64,000 bases of DNA from Aquilaria yunnanensis (Eukaryota > Streptophyta > Magnoliopsida > Malvales > Thymelaeaceae): the NCBI GenBank assembly GCA_039654915.1, contig CM077599.1, forward strand, positions 70,958,001-71,022,000, read 5' to 3'. A program made the translations under genes and the position numbers. Under the pieces are notes generated by a model, which saw only the letters and a program-made list of their open reading frames with translations, was not told where the DNA came from and searched no databases. Positions within the stretch are counted from its first letter, which is position 1. Each line of letters begins with the position of its first letter. This document shows positions 34,244 through 46,180 of the stretch, piece after piece.

Positions 34244-35822
34244 CTCCATCTATCTCAAAAGTTTTGCTCAATTTTTTTTTTAATGTCCCAAAACTATTAC
34301 ACCATTTCCTCATTTAGCAAATTGTTTATAGTAAATTTATCATCCTACCCTTATTCCATCTTTACCAAATCCTCAATTTTTTGGGTAAAATCCAAATTTG
34401 GTCTCTTAATTATTCAGTTTGTCCTAAAATAATCTCCTAACTCTAAAAGTGCCTCTTGAGGTCTCTTAACTCAGGTAACATGCCCAATTTGAGACCCATT
34501 CGTCAGTTTAGCTGTTATTTTGGATGAAACTTGCTTATGTGGCAGTTTGCCACCTTACAGTGGGTCCCAAACTGCCACATGGATGACTATAATAGAGGAA
34601 CAAAAAATTTCAAGTTAAAATTGACATAAATAAATAACCGTAGTACCTCAAACGTAAATAACCCAACACTTCTTCTTCTCCCCAGACTTTCTCTCACTCG
34701 AATTTCTCTTCGCTCTCTATCGCTCGTGAATAAAAGATCCATTCGCTGATGGATCTTGCCATCGTTGATTTCGTCACCTGCCTTGGTCACCGATTTCGTC
34801 ATGCAGTTACCAATTTCCCGATTTCGTTGCTCACCTTTGTCCTCCTTCAATTTCATCACTGATTTCCTCCTCTGGTTCATTGTCTCCGTCACGATTTCCT
34901 CCTCCGGCTCAATGTCTCCATCGCAATTTCCTCGTCCATCACCATCTCCATCACGATTTTGTCTTCATCGCTCACCGATTTGGTCTTTTAGTAGCCGATT
35001 TGGTCTGCCAGTAACCGATTTCGTCGCTTGACTTCGTCCTTGTTTGATTTCATCGCTGATTTCCTTCTCCAATTCAACGTCTCCGTCGTGATTTCATTCT
35101 TCATCACTGTCCTCGTCACCGTTGTGATTTAGTTCACCGCCTTCGCCACCGTGGCAATTTAGTTCACTGTCTGTTTTCCGTCACGATTTCTTCCTCTGTC
35201 ATCATCGTGATTTCATCTTCGTTCACCGTCTTTAGTATGCCTCTGTTCCAATCTGACAATTGGGGCTAATTTATATTTTAAGTCTTATGATTTTGTGTTT
35301 GTGTCAGTTTAGGTTTAAATTTTTCATTTCTACTCAAAATAATCACTCATTTAAGTTAAAGAGGAAACCACGTGGCATTATGTGTGCCACGTAGGCAAGT
35401 TCCATCTAAAATAACGGCTAACTTGACCGATAGGACTCAAATTAGACACACTACCTAAGTTAAGGGACCTTAATAGGCACTTTTGGAGTTAGAGGACCAT
35501 TTTAGGATAAATTGAATACTTAAGGGACCAAATTTGAATTTTACCCCTAATTTCTTCATCCCTAACTCGTGAAACTGGAAACCCAATTTTGGCGAACTGA
35601 CCGAGCGGCATGGGTGATCGAAGCGACAGACCGATGGATCAACAAGGCGATTGAGGCGACTGACAAATCAGTGGACGACCGACGGAAGACAAGATTGATG
35701 AGGCAATTGATGGACTGACGAGATGATGATCGATGGAGAATGAGATCGAGGATGAACTATTGATGGATGACAAGATGGACGAGACAATCGATGGAGACAA
35801 GGATGGGCGAGATGAGACGAGG
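34244..35822. mobile_element. Long Stowaway-like element split by a Mutator-like insertion
   Basis: The left part, 34244-34382, begins CTCCATCTATCTCAAAAG after TA. It shares TTTTGC, ACACCATTTCCT and TTATCATCCTACC-type sequence with the long Stowaway-like element at 15697. The right part, 35548 to about 35822, carries the same kind of GACCGA/GACGGA-rich degenerate repeat. No right terminus was found; the chromodomain retrotransposon begins there. The parts are separated by the element at 34383-35547. Confidence 0.5.
34383..35547. mobile_element. Mutator-like non-autonomous element 3
   Basis: The element is 1,165 bp. Its inverted repeats run well over 130 bp, starting GGGTAAAATCCAAATTTGG on the left and GGGGTAAAATTCAAATTTGG on the complement of the right. 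Both continue through TTTGTCCTAAAAT-like and AAAAGTGCC-like blocks to the GCCACGT/TGGCAGT region. The 9-bp flanks CAATTTTTT (34374-34382) and TAATTTCTT (35548-35556) differ by two transitions. The interior (about 34,660-35,240) is a degenerate repeat of CACCGATTTCGTC and GATTTCCTCCTC, with no recognised gene. Confidence 0.78.
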
Positions 35823-37994
35823 CCATTAATACAGGCTACTATTAGAATCAAGAAAAGAGCGGAATCGAACAGAGAGTGGCTCGAGCTCAGGGATCAAAGA
35901 AGGATCCAAGAATTCTCAGGATTGACAAAACAGGAATAGAAGAAAGAGATGAATGAAATTCTTGTATATTCATCAATCAATCCCACTCGAGCTGTACATG
36001 TATATTTATACTGAATTCTGTAAGGAAAAGAGATAAGAATGAAGTAGCAAGGGACCTAACGGCCTTTAACCAACTTTCCCGCCCATCTGTATGTTCTAAT
36101 CACGCTTATAGAATCTATTAAGAAAACAACGCCGTTTCTGCCCTGAGAGGCCCGTTTTGTATCATTGCCCCTCCCTTTTAAAGATGCTTGTCCTCAAGCA
36201 TCAGTAAACTCGGGAAAACATTGACGCAGGTCAAATAGATATTCCCATGTAGCTTCTTCAGGTCCTGAGTTGGTCCAATGCACTAGAACCTTTATAGCTG
36301 CTTGTCTTGCTTCAGTAGCTCATCATCCCACGTAGGTAGTTGAGCTTGAACCAGTTGATCACCAATCTTCTTTTTTAGGAGGGAGACATGGAAGGCATTG
36401 TATCTTGGCTCCATCTGGTAATTGTAGTTTGTAGGCTACCAATCCCACTTGTTCTAACACCAAAAAAGGACCATAATATCGAGTCGCTAGTTTGTGGTTT
36501 GAAGCATTCTTCAGAGAGGTTTGTATATACTTGAGTAGTTTCAGATATACCCATTCTCCTGGTTGAAATTGCCTTTCTGATCTGTGTCTATCCGCTAATG
36601 TCTTCATTCTCTGTTGTGCTTTCTTTAGTCTATCCTTTAATAGTGTAATCATCTATTCTTGAGCTCCCAAGCCCCTATCCACAGCCTCTACATTCAAATC
36701 TCCATAAACATAAGGTAAGTGGATTGGTGGTGGCTGTCCATACATGATTTCGAAAGGAGTCATTCCTGCAGCTGAATGGTAGTTGGTATTGTACCACCAT
36801 TCAGCCAATGGGAGCCATTTGACCCACTCTTTTGGTTTGCCTCCTGTCATGCAACAAAGATAGGCTTCCATACACCTATTTACAACTTCTGTTTAGCCAT
36901 CCGTTTGTGGGTGGTAACTGGTGGACATTTTAAGCTTGACCCTCATCTGTCTCATGAGTTTTTGCCAAAACTGACTCACAAACACTGTGTCTCTATCACT
37001 AACAATGTCTTGAGGCATGCCATGCAGTTTATATATATGTTCCATGTAAGCTCTAGCCACCGTAGATGTTGAGTAAAGATGAGCCAAAGCTAAGAAATGG
37101 GCATACTTACTGAGTCTATCCACCACTGCGAGTATGACTTCCTTCCCTTCTAATTTAGGCAAAACATTGATGAAGTCCATTGATATGCTGCTCCAAACCT
37201 TATGGGGAATAAGAAGAGGTTGTAGAAGGCCAGGATAGGCTGCATTGTCATATTTAAACCTTTGACATGTATCACATTGGTGTATGAAGTTTCAGATGTC
37301 CCTGCTCATGTTTTTCCAGTAGTAAAAGGCAGCTATCCGCCTTCTAGTTGCTTCCACTCCTAAGTGTCCTTCGCTGGAGTCGTTATGGATAGACTTAATG
37401 ATCTTGTTCCTTAGAAAGCTATCATCTCCTACCACCAACATCTCATTTTTATTTAATCTTTGGTCATCAATGGTATATTTAGGATGTGCCTGAGGATTAC
37501 TCATCTTCTCTCGTAATAACTCATGTAGCTTGGCATCTTTTTCAACACTTCCTCATACCTCCTCTACTAATGGAGTGGTGAAGGTCATCGCTTGTAGCTG
37601 TTGGCATGGGACTTGCGATAAGGCATCAGCAACAATATTCTCTCCCTTTCTTGTATTGTATTTCGTAATCATAAGGTAGTAGTTTGATAACGAACTTTTG
37701 TTGTAGTGGACTCAAAATTCTTTGCTCCATCAAGTATTTTAGGCTCTAATGGTCAGTTTGAATGATGAACTTTCTCCCTATCAATTATGGTCACCACTTT
37801 TCAACTACAAAAACTAAGGCCAGGAATTCCTTCTCATAAGCAGAAAGTACCTGATGCCTATGGAACAACATCTTACTTATAAAGGCTAGTGGATGCCCTT
37901 GCTGTTGGAGAACACCTCAAATTGTCGATTAAAATCTGGTAGTGAAAGCACAGGTGTTCTTGTCATATCATCTTTGAGTTGAAAGAAGGCTACT
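35823..37994 (-). mobile_element. Ty3/gypsy chromodomain retrotransposon, 3' part (degenerate)
   Basis: Read on the minus strand from 37994: end of reverse transcriptase/RNase H (TPVLSLPDF, HPLAFISKM, LSAYEKEFLA, ENIVADALSQ), then the integrase zinc region (GHLGVEATRRRIAAFYYW, 37292-37504). The catalytic core follows (VVDRLSKYAHF, DIVSDRDTVFVSQFW, MSTSYHPQTDG, 36893-37180), then the integrase C-terminal part (FQPGEWVYLKL, 36359-36871). A chromodomain-like segment (VLVHWTNSGPEEATWEYL, about 36225-36340) completes it. A purine tract (36165-36180) precedes a 3' LTR starting TGATACAAAACGG at 36164; its far end near 35823 is uncertain. Multiple stops and frameshifts make it inactive. The frame resumes at 45955-46180, so the Athila-like element was inserted into this gene. 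Confidence 0.88.
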
Positions 37995-39444
37995 TGCTGC
38001 ACTCTCGCAGTTGTAACCCAAGTATAGGTTCTCGCAAGTAATAAAATCTCGGGAGTCCAAGTGTCGAACCACAGGGAAATGAATTAAGAAATACAAATCA
38101 CAAAAGTGAATGAAGGTTTTCGTGAAATGTGTGAACAAGTATTGATCAAAAATTCAAATTCAAATAAAATAACAAAGGTTATGGGATTCATTTTTAGTAT
38201 ATCAGTTATGATTAATTTTAGCACATCTTACCACTCAATTAGGATCCACACATAAAGAAGGTCCTAATAAGGGAATTTAGTTAGTATTAACTTTTATTGA
38301 TCTTAAAACGCCAACGCTTGCTAATGGGTTTAAGTATCCATCATGTCATCCTTTGTCGACAATAACTCAAGATTCCAATATAGCCGGTAAAGCCATGTTC
38401 TACAGAGGAAATCAAGCAGCTTTTGTGCTAATGATTGACTATGATGAATTAAGACTCCCACTTAACAAAGAGGGAAGTTAAATAGATTAAAGAAGAAAAT
38501 ACCATTAACGTTGTGATTCATTCAAATCAATCATATCCTCTATTCCAAAAGCTTCACCCTTTCACCTTAGTAAAAAGAAGATTAGTCAGCCATCATAAAA
38601 GTAAACAATATGTCGAAAGATGAAATGAACATGGATTGAAATATCAAAGGAAGAACGAGAAGAAGAACGAGAAAACACTTGGACAGAGCTTCGGTATTGA
38701 AAACAAGAACAAGAACAAAGGAGAAAATCTAAAAATGATACAAGAACATGGAAATGGCCAAAGAAAATGGCATCCCTCCACCCTCCCCCCAAGATGCCTA
38801 TTTATAGAGTTTTAGGGGTGAGTGAAATGGTAAAAATAGAATGGTAAAATGTAGGTAAATACAAATCAACAATGACAGGCTGGAACTTCTTTTAATTTTT
38901 TGACCATTGTAAACATCAGATCAGCTCTTTCTCAAAGTATGGAAGTTGTAGATCTCCTCTTTAGCTTCGAATCGATAGCTTGCTCATTCAAATTGGACAT
39001 CTTTAGCTCAAGTTATGATTTTTCTACCGAAACTGCTCTTCATCATACGAAAATAACAAATGGTCTTATCTATAATCAGATTTTGGCAATAAAAATGATC
39101 AAATTAGCTTGTGAAATATAGTAGAGTTGAAGATCTATGTATTGGCTTTTAGATGAATTTGGAATCGCTTAGTTCCGATATCTACAGCTATATATATGAT
39201 TTTTCTCATGAAGGGTTGGCAAGTGATGATTTTACCTACGAAAAAAAAATATTTAATATTAATGAATAGTGAAAACGTGTATGAATAGTAAAATGCGCAT
39301 ATGAACAGTAAAATGCGTGAATAGTGATAGTGAATAGTAATTATAACCCCGTGGAAAAATGTTCAGAATATATAAATTAATCATACTCAAAGTGTATAAT
39401 GATGATTTAAACCCTTAAAACAATACACTTATGAGTATTCATCA
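37995..39444 (-). repeat. 3' LTR of Athila-like copy 1
   Basis: The repeat is 1,450 bp; on the plus strand it starts TGCTGCACTCTCGCAG and ends GTATTCATCA. It contains a cluster of GAATAGTGA/GAATAGTAA-type motifs at about 39,263-39,345. A short frame at 38900-39121 recurs in the other LTRs because the LTRs are homologous, not because it is a gene. Confidence 0.9.
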
Positions 39445-40734
39445 TACCCCCCAACCAGGTTCTTGCTAGTTCCTAGCAGTGAGGCAATGTACTCAATTAA
39501 TATTCAGGTTTCATCCAATTTTTTCTATTATAAATCTCTATACTAAAGATTAGAAACTATTGAAGTAATGAGCATCAAAATTATAGTACTGAAAATAAAA
39601 ATTTCATAATGATTTATACATATTTCAACCACTCAAATAAAGGAAAAGTGTAAAAGATTATGAGTTACTGAGTGCAATAAGTGTGTGACTGACTATCAGG
39701 AGTGCCTAAAAGATTTCAATAAATCATACTAACATTTGCAGCTTATCAGAACAAATTTAATTTAAAACCATTGCTTTGGCGGTTTTTCACACTATTACAC
39801 TATAGAAGGTTTTTTTTTTTTTAACTTTGGTTCAAGCCTTATTTGGAAAACCTGGGTAATAGGCAACCCTTTCCAAGAGCGAATATCGCTTGTTGTTCTC
39901 TTTTTTTCTTTTTTCTTTTTTCTTTTTTCATTTTCCAAGTCTTTTCAACACTTCTTGGTGTTTTTTTTTCAAGTTTTTTTTTAATTCAAATCAAGCTAAG
40001 ATATGATTCATTAGAAGTTCCAATAGCCGCATAGTTGGAGTATTCTTTAAAATCTAAAAGACAATAAAGATTTTCAGCATGTGTAAACATATCAGTAATT
40101 CATAACTTAAACATCCTAATCCCTTGTTAAAGTGAATAAAATTTGACTAAATCATTATGTCAAATAAGATTTCAAACATGTAAACTTTAATGTAGCCCAT
40201 CACCTCAACAATTTCATCACCAAGCATAGAAATTTTCAAGATAGAAAATATAGACTACTAGTGAGTGTGTCATCTTGTACGGGTTAAAAAACCTACTAAA
40301 AAAAATGTTATGACTAGCATGCCTAATAGGATGCGTTTCAAGAGTAAGATTACTCCTTACTCAGCCATCCTAAACTAAGGGTTTTATCCAATGGTTTTAA
40401 TATTAGCATGAGAGAAACTAAACTAAAAAAAATCAAATATCAATTATCCATTCACCCCACAACCAGATTAAAACATTGTCCCTAATGTCAAAATATAGAA
40501 AAGAAGAGTGAAGAGAAATTACCTGAAATGGTAGTTATTGAAAATGAAAAACTTGAAAAAAACTTAAACCAAAATAAAAAGAATGCTGATAGTAAAACTA
40601 AAAGATAAAATAAACAAATCCACAAGTTCGATTGCTCTTTTCCACAGTGCTTCATCACTTATTAAGGATTGACAATCTGTAAAAAAAAATAAAAATAAAA
40701 TGACATTAATGTACAGTAGTTGTGATTGTGGCTC

Positions 40735-41460
40735 ACATCTTCCAATGGTTTTACGTCCAGTAACGGCTTCAACGCCTTTTATGAGTCGGGGATATGCTTC
40801 CCAACCAGTTTTCTTATAAACTGGCAAACAAAGGCGTTTAAAGTCAGATTCCCAAGACTGTAATGCTCTTGTTCTCTATGAAAAGCCATTTATAAACCAA
40901 GAATTTCACATTGTATTATTCCACAAGAATGCGTTTCAAGAGTCAATCGGACATCATCCGAAGATTCTTTACGCAAGCCATTCTTAATGAATTTTCTTTT
41001 ATCTTCTCGATTATCGGATATCATTATTAAAGAACGACATTTAGTATCATAATTCCATTGACCGCAATTGTGACAGACGCGTAACCTTTTTGCTCTTCTC
41101 TTTTTCGCATAAAAGCTTTTGCCTAAACCAGGCATCCAGGGCACAAATGCATCTGGAACTTCACCAGCGAAACGGACCTTAGCTTCAATTAACTAACACA
41201 TTTCTTCAAGAATGCTTTTGTGCATAAAAAGTTTGAATTTTTCACATCTAGCTTGATAAATCCTTTTAAGAACATTTATTAGGAAAGAGGGAAAGTATTT
41301 TTCGTAAAGTATAAAGAACAGAATTCATTGGTGAGAAAAAATTGAGAGAAGAGAGAAATAAATCAATTATTATGAGAAACTGAGATAATTGACTTGAGAG
41401 CCACGGAGTACCGTATCCGCCACTTAACTGGGAAGAAATGAATTCTATTTTTGACAATTT
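40735..41460 (-). pseudogene. Gene-derived insert in Athila-like copy 1 (unrecognised, Cys-rich)
   Basis: It takes the place where the integrase core should be. Readable blocks are FVPWMPGLGKSFYAKKRRAK and RLRVCHNCGQW, with a C-x2-C...C pattern that could bind zinc. SDNREDKRKFIKNGLRKESS, LTLETHSCGIIQCEILGL and YPRLIKGVEAVTGRK follow. A frameshift and several stops break it. The same segment is at 54060-54790 in copy 2. It is not like any retrotransposon protein I know, so I infer a captured host gene. I cannot name the family. Confidence 0.6.
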
Positions 41461-41969
41461 TCAAAGGCTTTACAGAATGCATGTGCGTCTTTAAATAAAG
41501 TGGGCCAATAAAATTCAGACTGTAAAATCTTTACAGCTGTTTTCTGTGACAAAAAATGCCCTCCACATGTTTCAAAATGAGAAAATTCAATAACACTTTT
41601 TACCTTATCCTCAGATATGCATCTAATAAATATCTAGTTAGGATAGTATTTGAAAAGATAAGAGTCATCCCAATAAAAATGTTTCACATCATGTAGGAAT
41701 TTCTTCGTATCTTAAATACTCCATTGAGCTAGCATCTGTCCTATCTTATCCTTGACCATAGTGTTGAACTCTTGAAATAATACAATCCGGCATATCAGCC
41801 TTGGTTTAGCATCTTGCTTTGATATTAGATACTTCATTTCTTTGAGTAAGAGCTTCAACTCCGATTTGAGTATCTTATTTTGCTCTTCATCTTTTGGCTT
41901 CCAACATGTGTTTCCCTTCGCCTGTAAAGAATCAAGCAATGAACATATGTTAGATGTATCCCGATCCAT
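41461..41969 (-). pseudogene. Integrase zinc domain and RNase H stub, Athila-like copy 1
   Basis: At 41712-41969 the frame ends with KYLISKQDAKPRLICRIVLF and QEFNTMVKDK, which is the end of an Athila-type RNase H. Degenerate integrase zinc-domain sequence lies at 41461-41710, parallel to the better-kept copy at 54780-55073. Only about 150 bases separate the RNase H stub from the protease region, so the reverse transcriptase has been deleted. Confidence 0.7.
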
Positions 41970-42114
41970 TTACATACTTAATTCAAATGAATTAACTAAA
42001 CACTTTTTAAGATGATCAGAGATACTCCATTCTTCGATATAGTTTTCTACAATTGCACCAATGATGCAGACATCTTTTATTTCATCTTCCTTTTCAGAAG
42101 GTTGCTTAAGCAAG

Positions 42115-42717
42115 TTAAAAAAAATCTAATGTCATATTCCCAAATGTCCACTTCATCAATCTATTCTTACAATTAATCAAAGTGTTAGATGTTGCTAAAA
42201 ATGGACGTCCCAAAATAACAAGTATTGAATTTTTAATTTCCACTAGTCGTGTGTCCAAAACAATAAAATCCACAGGATATATGAATTTATCAACTTGGAC
42301 TAACACATCTTCAATAACCTCTCTGTGCACTTTCACTAATCTATCAGTAAGCAAAAGAGTTACTTCGGTTGGTTTTAACTCACCTAAATTTAGTTTTTGG
42401 TAAACTGAATATGGAAGTAAGTTTACACTAGCCCCCAGATCAAGTAATGCTTGCTCAATTTTATGTTCTCCAATAAAGCATGAGATTGTTGGACAGCTAG
42501 GATCCTTGTATTTCAAAGCAGTATTATTTTGAATAACATAACTTACCTGCTCGACCAAGAAAGCTTTCTTTTTCGCATTCAATTTTCTTTTAACAGTGTA
42601 CAAATCCTTTAAAAATTTGGCATAAGAAGGTACCTGTTTAATCACATCCAACAAGGAAATATTGATCTGTACCTGCTTGAAGATATCAAGAATTTTAGGA
42701 TTCTTATCCACCTTCAT
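42115..42717 (-). pseudogene. Retroviral-type aspartic protease region, Athila-like copy 1
   Basis: An open frame of 200 codons with VPSYAKFLKDLYTVKRKL, then LLDLGASVNLLPYSVYQKL, and VDFIVLDT plus ILGRPFLATSNTLINC. This is the Ty3/gypsy Athila/Tat protease, which matures Gag-Pol inside virus-like particles. The catalytic D-S/T-G motif reads DLG here, so activity is doubtful. No reverse transcriptase follows. Confidence 0.85.
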
Positions 42718-43539
42718 AGGATAGGAACAATTAATGCCTAAGGAAATGGAGGTGCTGGTGGAGATTCAATTTGTTCTTCGCTTGGTATAGGTTCAACCCT
42801 TTCTTTACTCTTGAAAGTTGACTCATCGTCTCCTTCACAAGGATCAGGAATGGATTTTTCAACAACCTTACCGTTGCGGAGTGTAATGATTGACTTTACT
42901 TGATCCATGGTTTGACATTTGCAATTTGGTTGTGGTTGAGAAGGAAATTTTCCTTTCTCCTAAATGTTGAGTGCAAATACAAATTTTGCAATAGTATCTT
43001 TCAAATCAATCATGGTTTGACTTGTTTGAGCATTGATTGACTCTTGCTTTTCCATGAATGAATGCAATGTATCTTTAAGATTTTTCCTAAAAGGATGAAC
43101 ATATGGTGCATACCCTTGAGTTTGTTGAAAAATTTGTTGGGTGTGCAAAGGTGGTTATAATGGTTGAGCATGATTATCATTTCTCCAACTAAAATTTGGA
43201 TAATTCCTTCAACCAGGATTGTAAGTTTGTGAGTAGGGATTTTGGGTTGGCTTCTTGAAGTTGTTCAATGCATTGACTTGTTCATGGAGACATTCTTTAA
43301 AAGAGGGCAAAGTTGGGCAATTGCTAGTGGAATGACCATTAGTTTAAAAAATGTAACAAACAATTTCTTTAACATATTTTAAATGACCAGTTTTCTTTAT
43401 TTCTAATGCCTCAACCTTTTTAGCTAGGGATGCAAATTTTGCTTGAAGGTCATTATTTTCCTTAAGATGATATATGTCTCCACTAGATGCAGGGGATTAA
43501 GTCTTACCTGTAACTTCATAGGTACCCGTGGTGTCCTAA

Positions 43540-44131
43540 TTCTATGCATTTTCTGCTAGTAAGTCTAGGCAATTCATTGTCTCGTCAAGATCCTTATCCT
43601 CAAATGTTCCATTGCACATCATTTCTACCATTTGTCTTTCCTTATGGGTCAAACCTTCATAAAAATGTTAGACTAATCTCCATGTTTCAAAACCATGGTA
43701 TAGGCATGTGTTAAGTAAATCCTTGTATCTATCCCAATATTGGTAAAAAGTTTCACCTAGTTTTTGTGTGAAAGTGGTAATTTGTTTTTTGAAAGAATTT
43801 GTTCTATTGGAAGGAAAAAAAAATTTCAAAAATTGTTGTTGCAGTTCATCCCATGAATTGATAGAACCTGACCTAAGATTTGTAGCCAAGTTTTAGCTTT
43901 ATCTTTTAAAGAAAAAGGCAAAAGCTTAAGCTTGATGGTGTTCATGCTACAATTTAGGTTGTTATATATGTGACAGACTTCTTCAAATTCTCTCAAATGC
44001 AAGTATGGATTTTCAAAATCAAAGCCATGAAAAGTTGGTAAAAGTTGAATAATACCTGGCTTAAAGTTGAAGTGACATACATCAGCAGGAAAAATTAAAT
44101 ATGATGGAATGCTATTTTTTATGGGGTTCAT
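43540..44131 (-). pseudogene. gag capsid region, Athila-like copy 1
   Basis: Two overlapping frames. The first (44131-43826) has NPYLHLREFEEVCHIYNN and LKLLPFSLKDKAKTWLQ. The second, after a frameshift, has WDELQQQFLKFFFPSNRT and YWDRYKDLLNTCLYHGFETW. These are the hallmark Athila/Tat Gag motifs. Gag forms the particle shell. A CCHC knuckle was not identified; degenerate gag sequence continues downstream to about 42960. Confidence 0.85.
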
Positions 44132-44345
44132 GTGTTCTCTGAGTGTCCTAGGTCGATATTGGTCATTATGAAGAGAATGGTTATCTTATTGTTCATTAAT
44201 GTGTTCAGCCATGTTTGAAGAAGATGAAGATTATCTTACCAGTCTACCATTTGATGTATGTGACTAAGCTTTCATGCATTAACAAAATAATAACAAGAAA
44301 AACAAATATCAATAACAAGTTAGGTAGGAGGCTCAGCCTTCCATT

Positions 44346-44350
<5 letters not shown>

Positions 44351-44385
<35 letters not shown>
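44351..44385. repeat. (AT)n microsatellite in the element leader
   Basis: Uninterrupted AT repeat between gag and the primer-binding site of copy 1. Copy 2 lacks it and has A-rich repeats there instead. Confidence 0.95.
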
Positions 44386-44388
<3 letters not shown>

Positions 44389-44502
44389 AAGAGCAGAAGG
44401 CTCAGCCTTCCATATGATGAACACAAACAAAAAAAAAATGAAACAAAATAAAAAAGAACAAAAAAATGGAAAAAAAAATTGAACTTGTACTCAAATTTTA
44501 CT

Positions 44503-44520
44503 TCCCCAGCAACGGTGCCA
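44503..44520 (-). promoter_or_regulatory. Primer-binding site (tRNA-Asp type), Athila-like copy 1
   Basis: The complement reads TGGCACCGTTGCTGGGGA; plant tRNA-Asp would pair with TGGCGCCGTTGCCGGGG, so two bases differ. Confidence 0.8.
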
Positions 44521-44526
44521 AAAATT

Positions 44527-45954
44527 TGCTGCACTCTAGCAGTTGTAACCCAAGTGTAAGTTGTTGCAAGTAATAAAATCTCGGGAGTCCAAGTGTCGAA
44601 CCACAGGGAAGTGAATTAAGAAATACAAATTACAAAAGTGAATGAAGGTTTTCGTGAATGTGTGAACAAGTGTTGATTAAAAATTTAAATTCAAATAAAA
44701 TAGCTAAGATTAAGGGATCCACTTTTAGTATATCAATTATGATTAATTTTAACTCATCTTACCACTCAATTAGGATCCACACGTAAAGGAGGTCCTAATA
44801 GGGGAATTTAGTTAGTATTAACTTTCATTAATCTTAAAACGCCAACGCTTGTTAATGGGTTCAAGTATCCATCATGCCAACCTTTGTCAACAATAACTTA
44901 AGATTCCAATATAGTCGGCAGAGCCATCTTCTACAAAGGGAAGTTAAATAGATTAAGGAAGAAAATACCGTTAACGTTATGATCCATTCAAATCAATCAT
45001 AACTTCTATACCAAAAGCTTCACCCTTTCACCTTAGCAAAAAGAAGATTAGTTAGCCATCATAAAAGTAAACAACATGTCGAAAGATGAAATGAACATGG
45101 ATTGAAAGATCAAAGGAAGAACAAGAAGAAAAATGAGAAAATACTTGGACAGAACTTCGGTATTAAAAACAAGAACAAGAACAAGAACAAAGGAGAAAAT
45201 CTAAAAATGATACAAGAACATGAAAATGGCCTAAGAAAATGGCATCCCTCCACCCTCCCCCCAAGATGCCTATTTATAAAGTTTTGGGGGTAAGTGAAAT
45301 GATAAATATAGAATGGTAAAATGTAGGTAAATACAAATCAACAACGACGGGCTGCAACTTATTTTAATTTTTCAACCATTATAGACATTAGATTAGCTCT
45401 TCCTCAAAGCACAAAAGTTGTAGATCTCCTCTTTAGCTTCGAATTGATAGCTTGCTCATTCAAATCGGACATCTGTAGCTCAAGTTATGATTTTTCTACC
45501 TAAACTGCTCTTCAGCGTACGAAAATAACAAATGTTCTAATTTGAACACGATCAAATTAGCTTACGGAATGAAGTAGAGTTGAAGATTTATGTGTTGGCT
45601 TTTAGATGAATTTAGAATTGCTCAGTTCCGACATTTACAGCTCCAGATATGATTTTTCTCGTGAATGGTTGGCAAGTGATGATTTTACCTACAAAAAAAT
45701 AATTATTTAATATTAATGAATAGTGAAAACATGTATGAACAGTAAAATGCACGAATAGTGATAGTGAATAGCAAAAATGCATGAATAGTAACTCAGTGAA
45801 TAGTTACTATGAATATTAAAAATGTGTGTGAATAGTAAAAATGCATGAATAGTAACCGGGTGGAAAAATACTCAGAATATAGAAATTAATCATACTTAAA
45901 GTGTATAATGATAATTTAAACCCTTAATAACAATAAACTTATGAGTATTCATCA
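44527..45954 (-). repeat. 5' LTR of Athila-like copy 1
   Basis: The repeat is 1,428 bp, the counterpart of the 3' LTR, with the same ends (TGCTGCACTC ... GTATTCATCA). It differs by many substitutions, small indels and a ~80-bp deletion near 44930, so the insertion is not recent. Confidence 0.9.
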
Positions 45955-46180
45955 TTGCCTCGACCTCATTACTCTACTAAATCCTTCTTTCTTAAGCTGC
46001 ATGGTTAATGGTTGCTGATGACCCTATAATTCCTTATGAACCGCCTATAATACCCAGTTAGCCCTAAGAACCCCCTCAGCTGCTTTACGTTATTAGGGAT
46101 TGGCCATTTTTGCATGGCTTCTACCTTTTACTCGGATAACCTGAGACATGCAACTAACCTCTCAACCAACTCACTACGGC
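45955..46180 (-). pseudogene. Reverse transcriptase fragment of the split chromodomain element
   Basis: The minus strand reads [20 protein letters not shown], then [13 protein letters not shown], and stops at the Athila junction. It continues as QVAFFQLKDDMTRTPVLSLP on the other side (below 37994). This shows that one element was interrupted by the other. Sequence upstream of 46180 is no longer recognisable. Confidence 0.8.

Larger units (their letters stand above)
37995..45954 (-). mobile_element. Non-autonomous Athila/Tat-like LTR retrotransposon, copy 1, with gene-derived insert
   Basis: The element is 7,960 bp, with LTRs at 37995-39444 (3') and 44527-45954 (5'). Next to the 5' LTR, the primer-binding site TGGCACCGTTGCTGGGGA (complement of 44503-44520) matches the 3' end of plant tRNA-Asp with two changes, typical of Athila-like elements. 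The polypurine tract (complement of 39445-39458) lies next to the 3' LTR. Coding remnants run gag, protease, a stub of RNase H, the integrase zinc domain, then a foreign coding segment. Reverse transcriptase and the integrase core are absent. It sits inside the chromodomain element; TTGC occurs at both junctions, but a full 5-bp duplication is not clean. Confidence 0.92.

Noticed and set aside
38900..39121. Short frame recurring in several LTRs (also near 48049 and 59030)
   Set aside because: It recurs because the LTRs are homologous. The frame shifts and stops differ between copies, and there is no domain.
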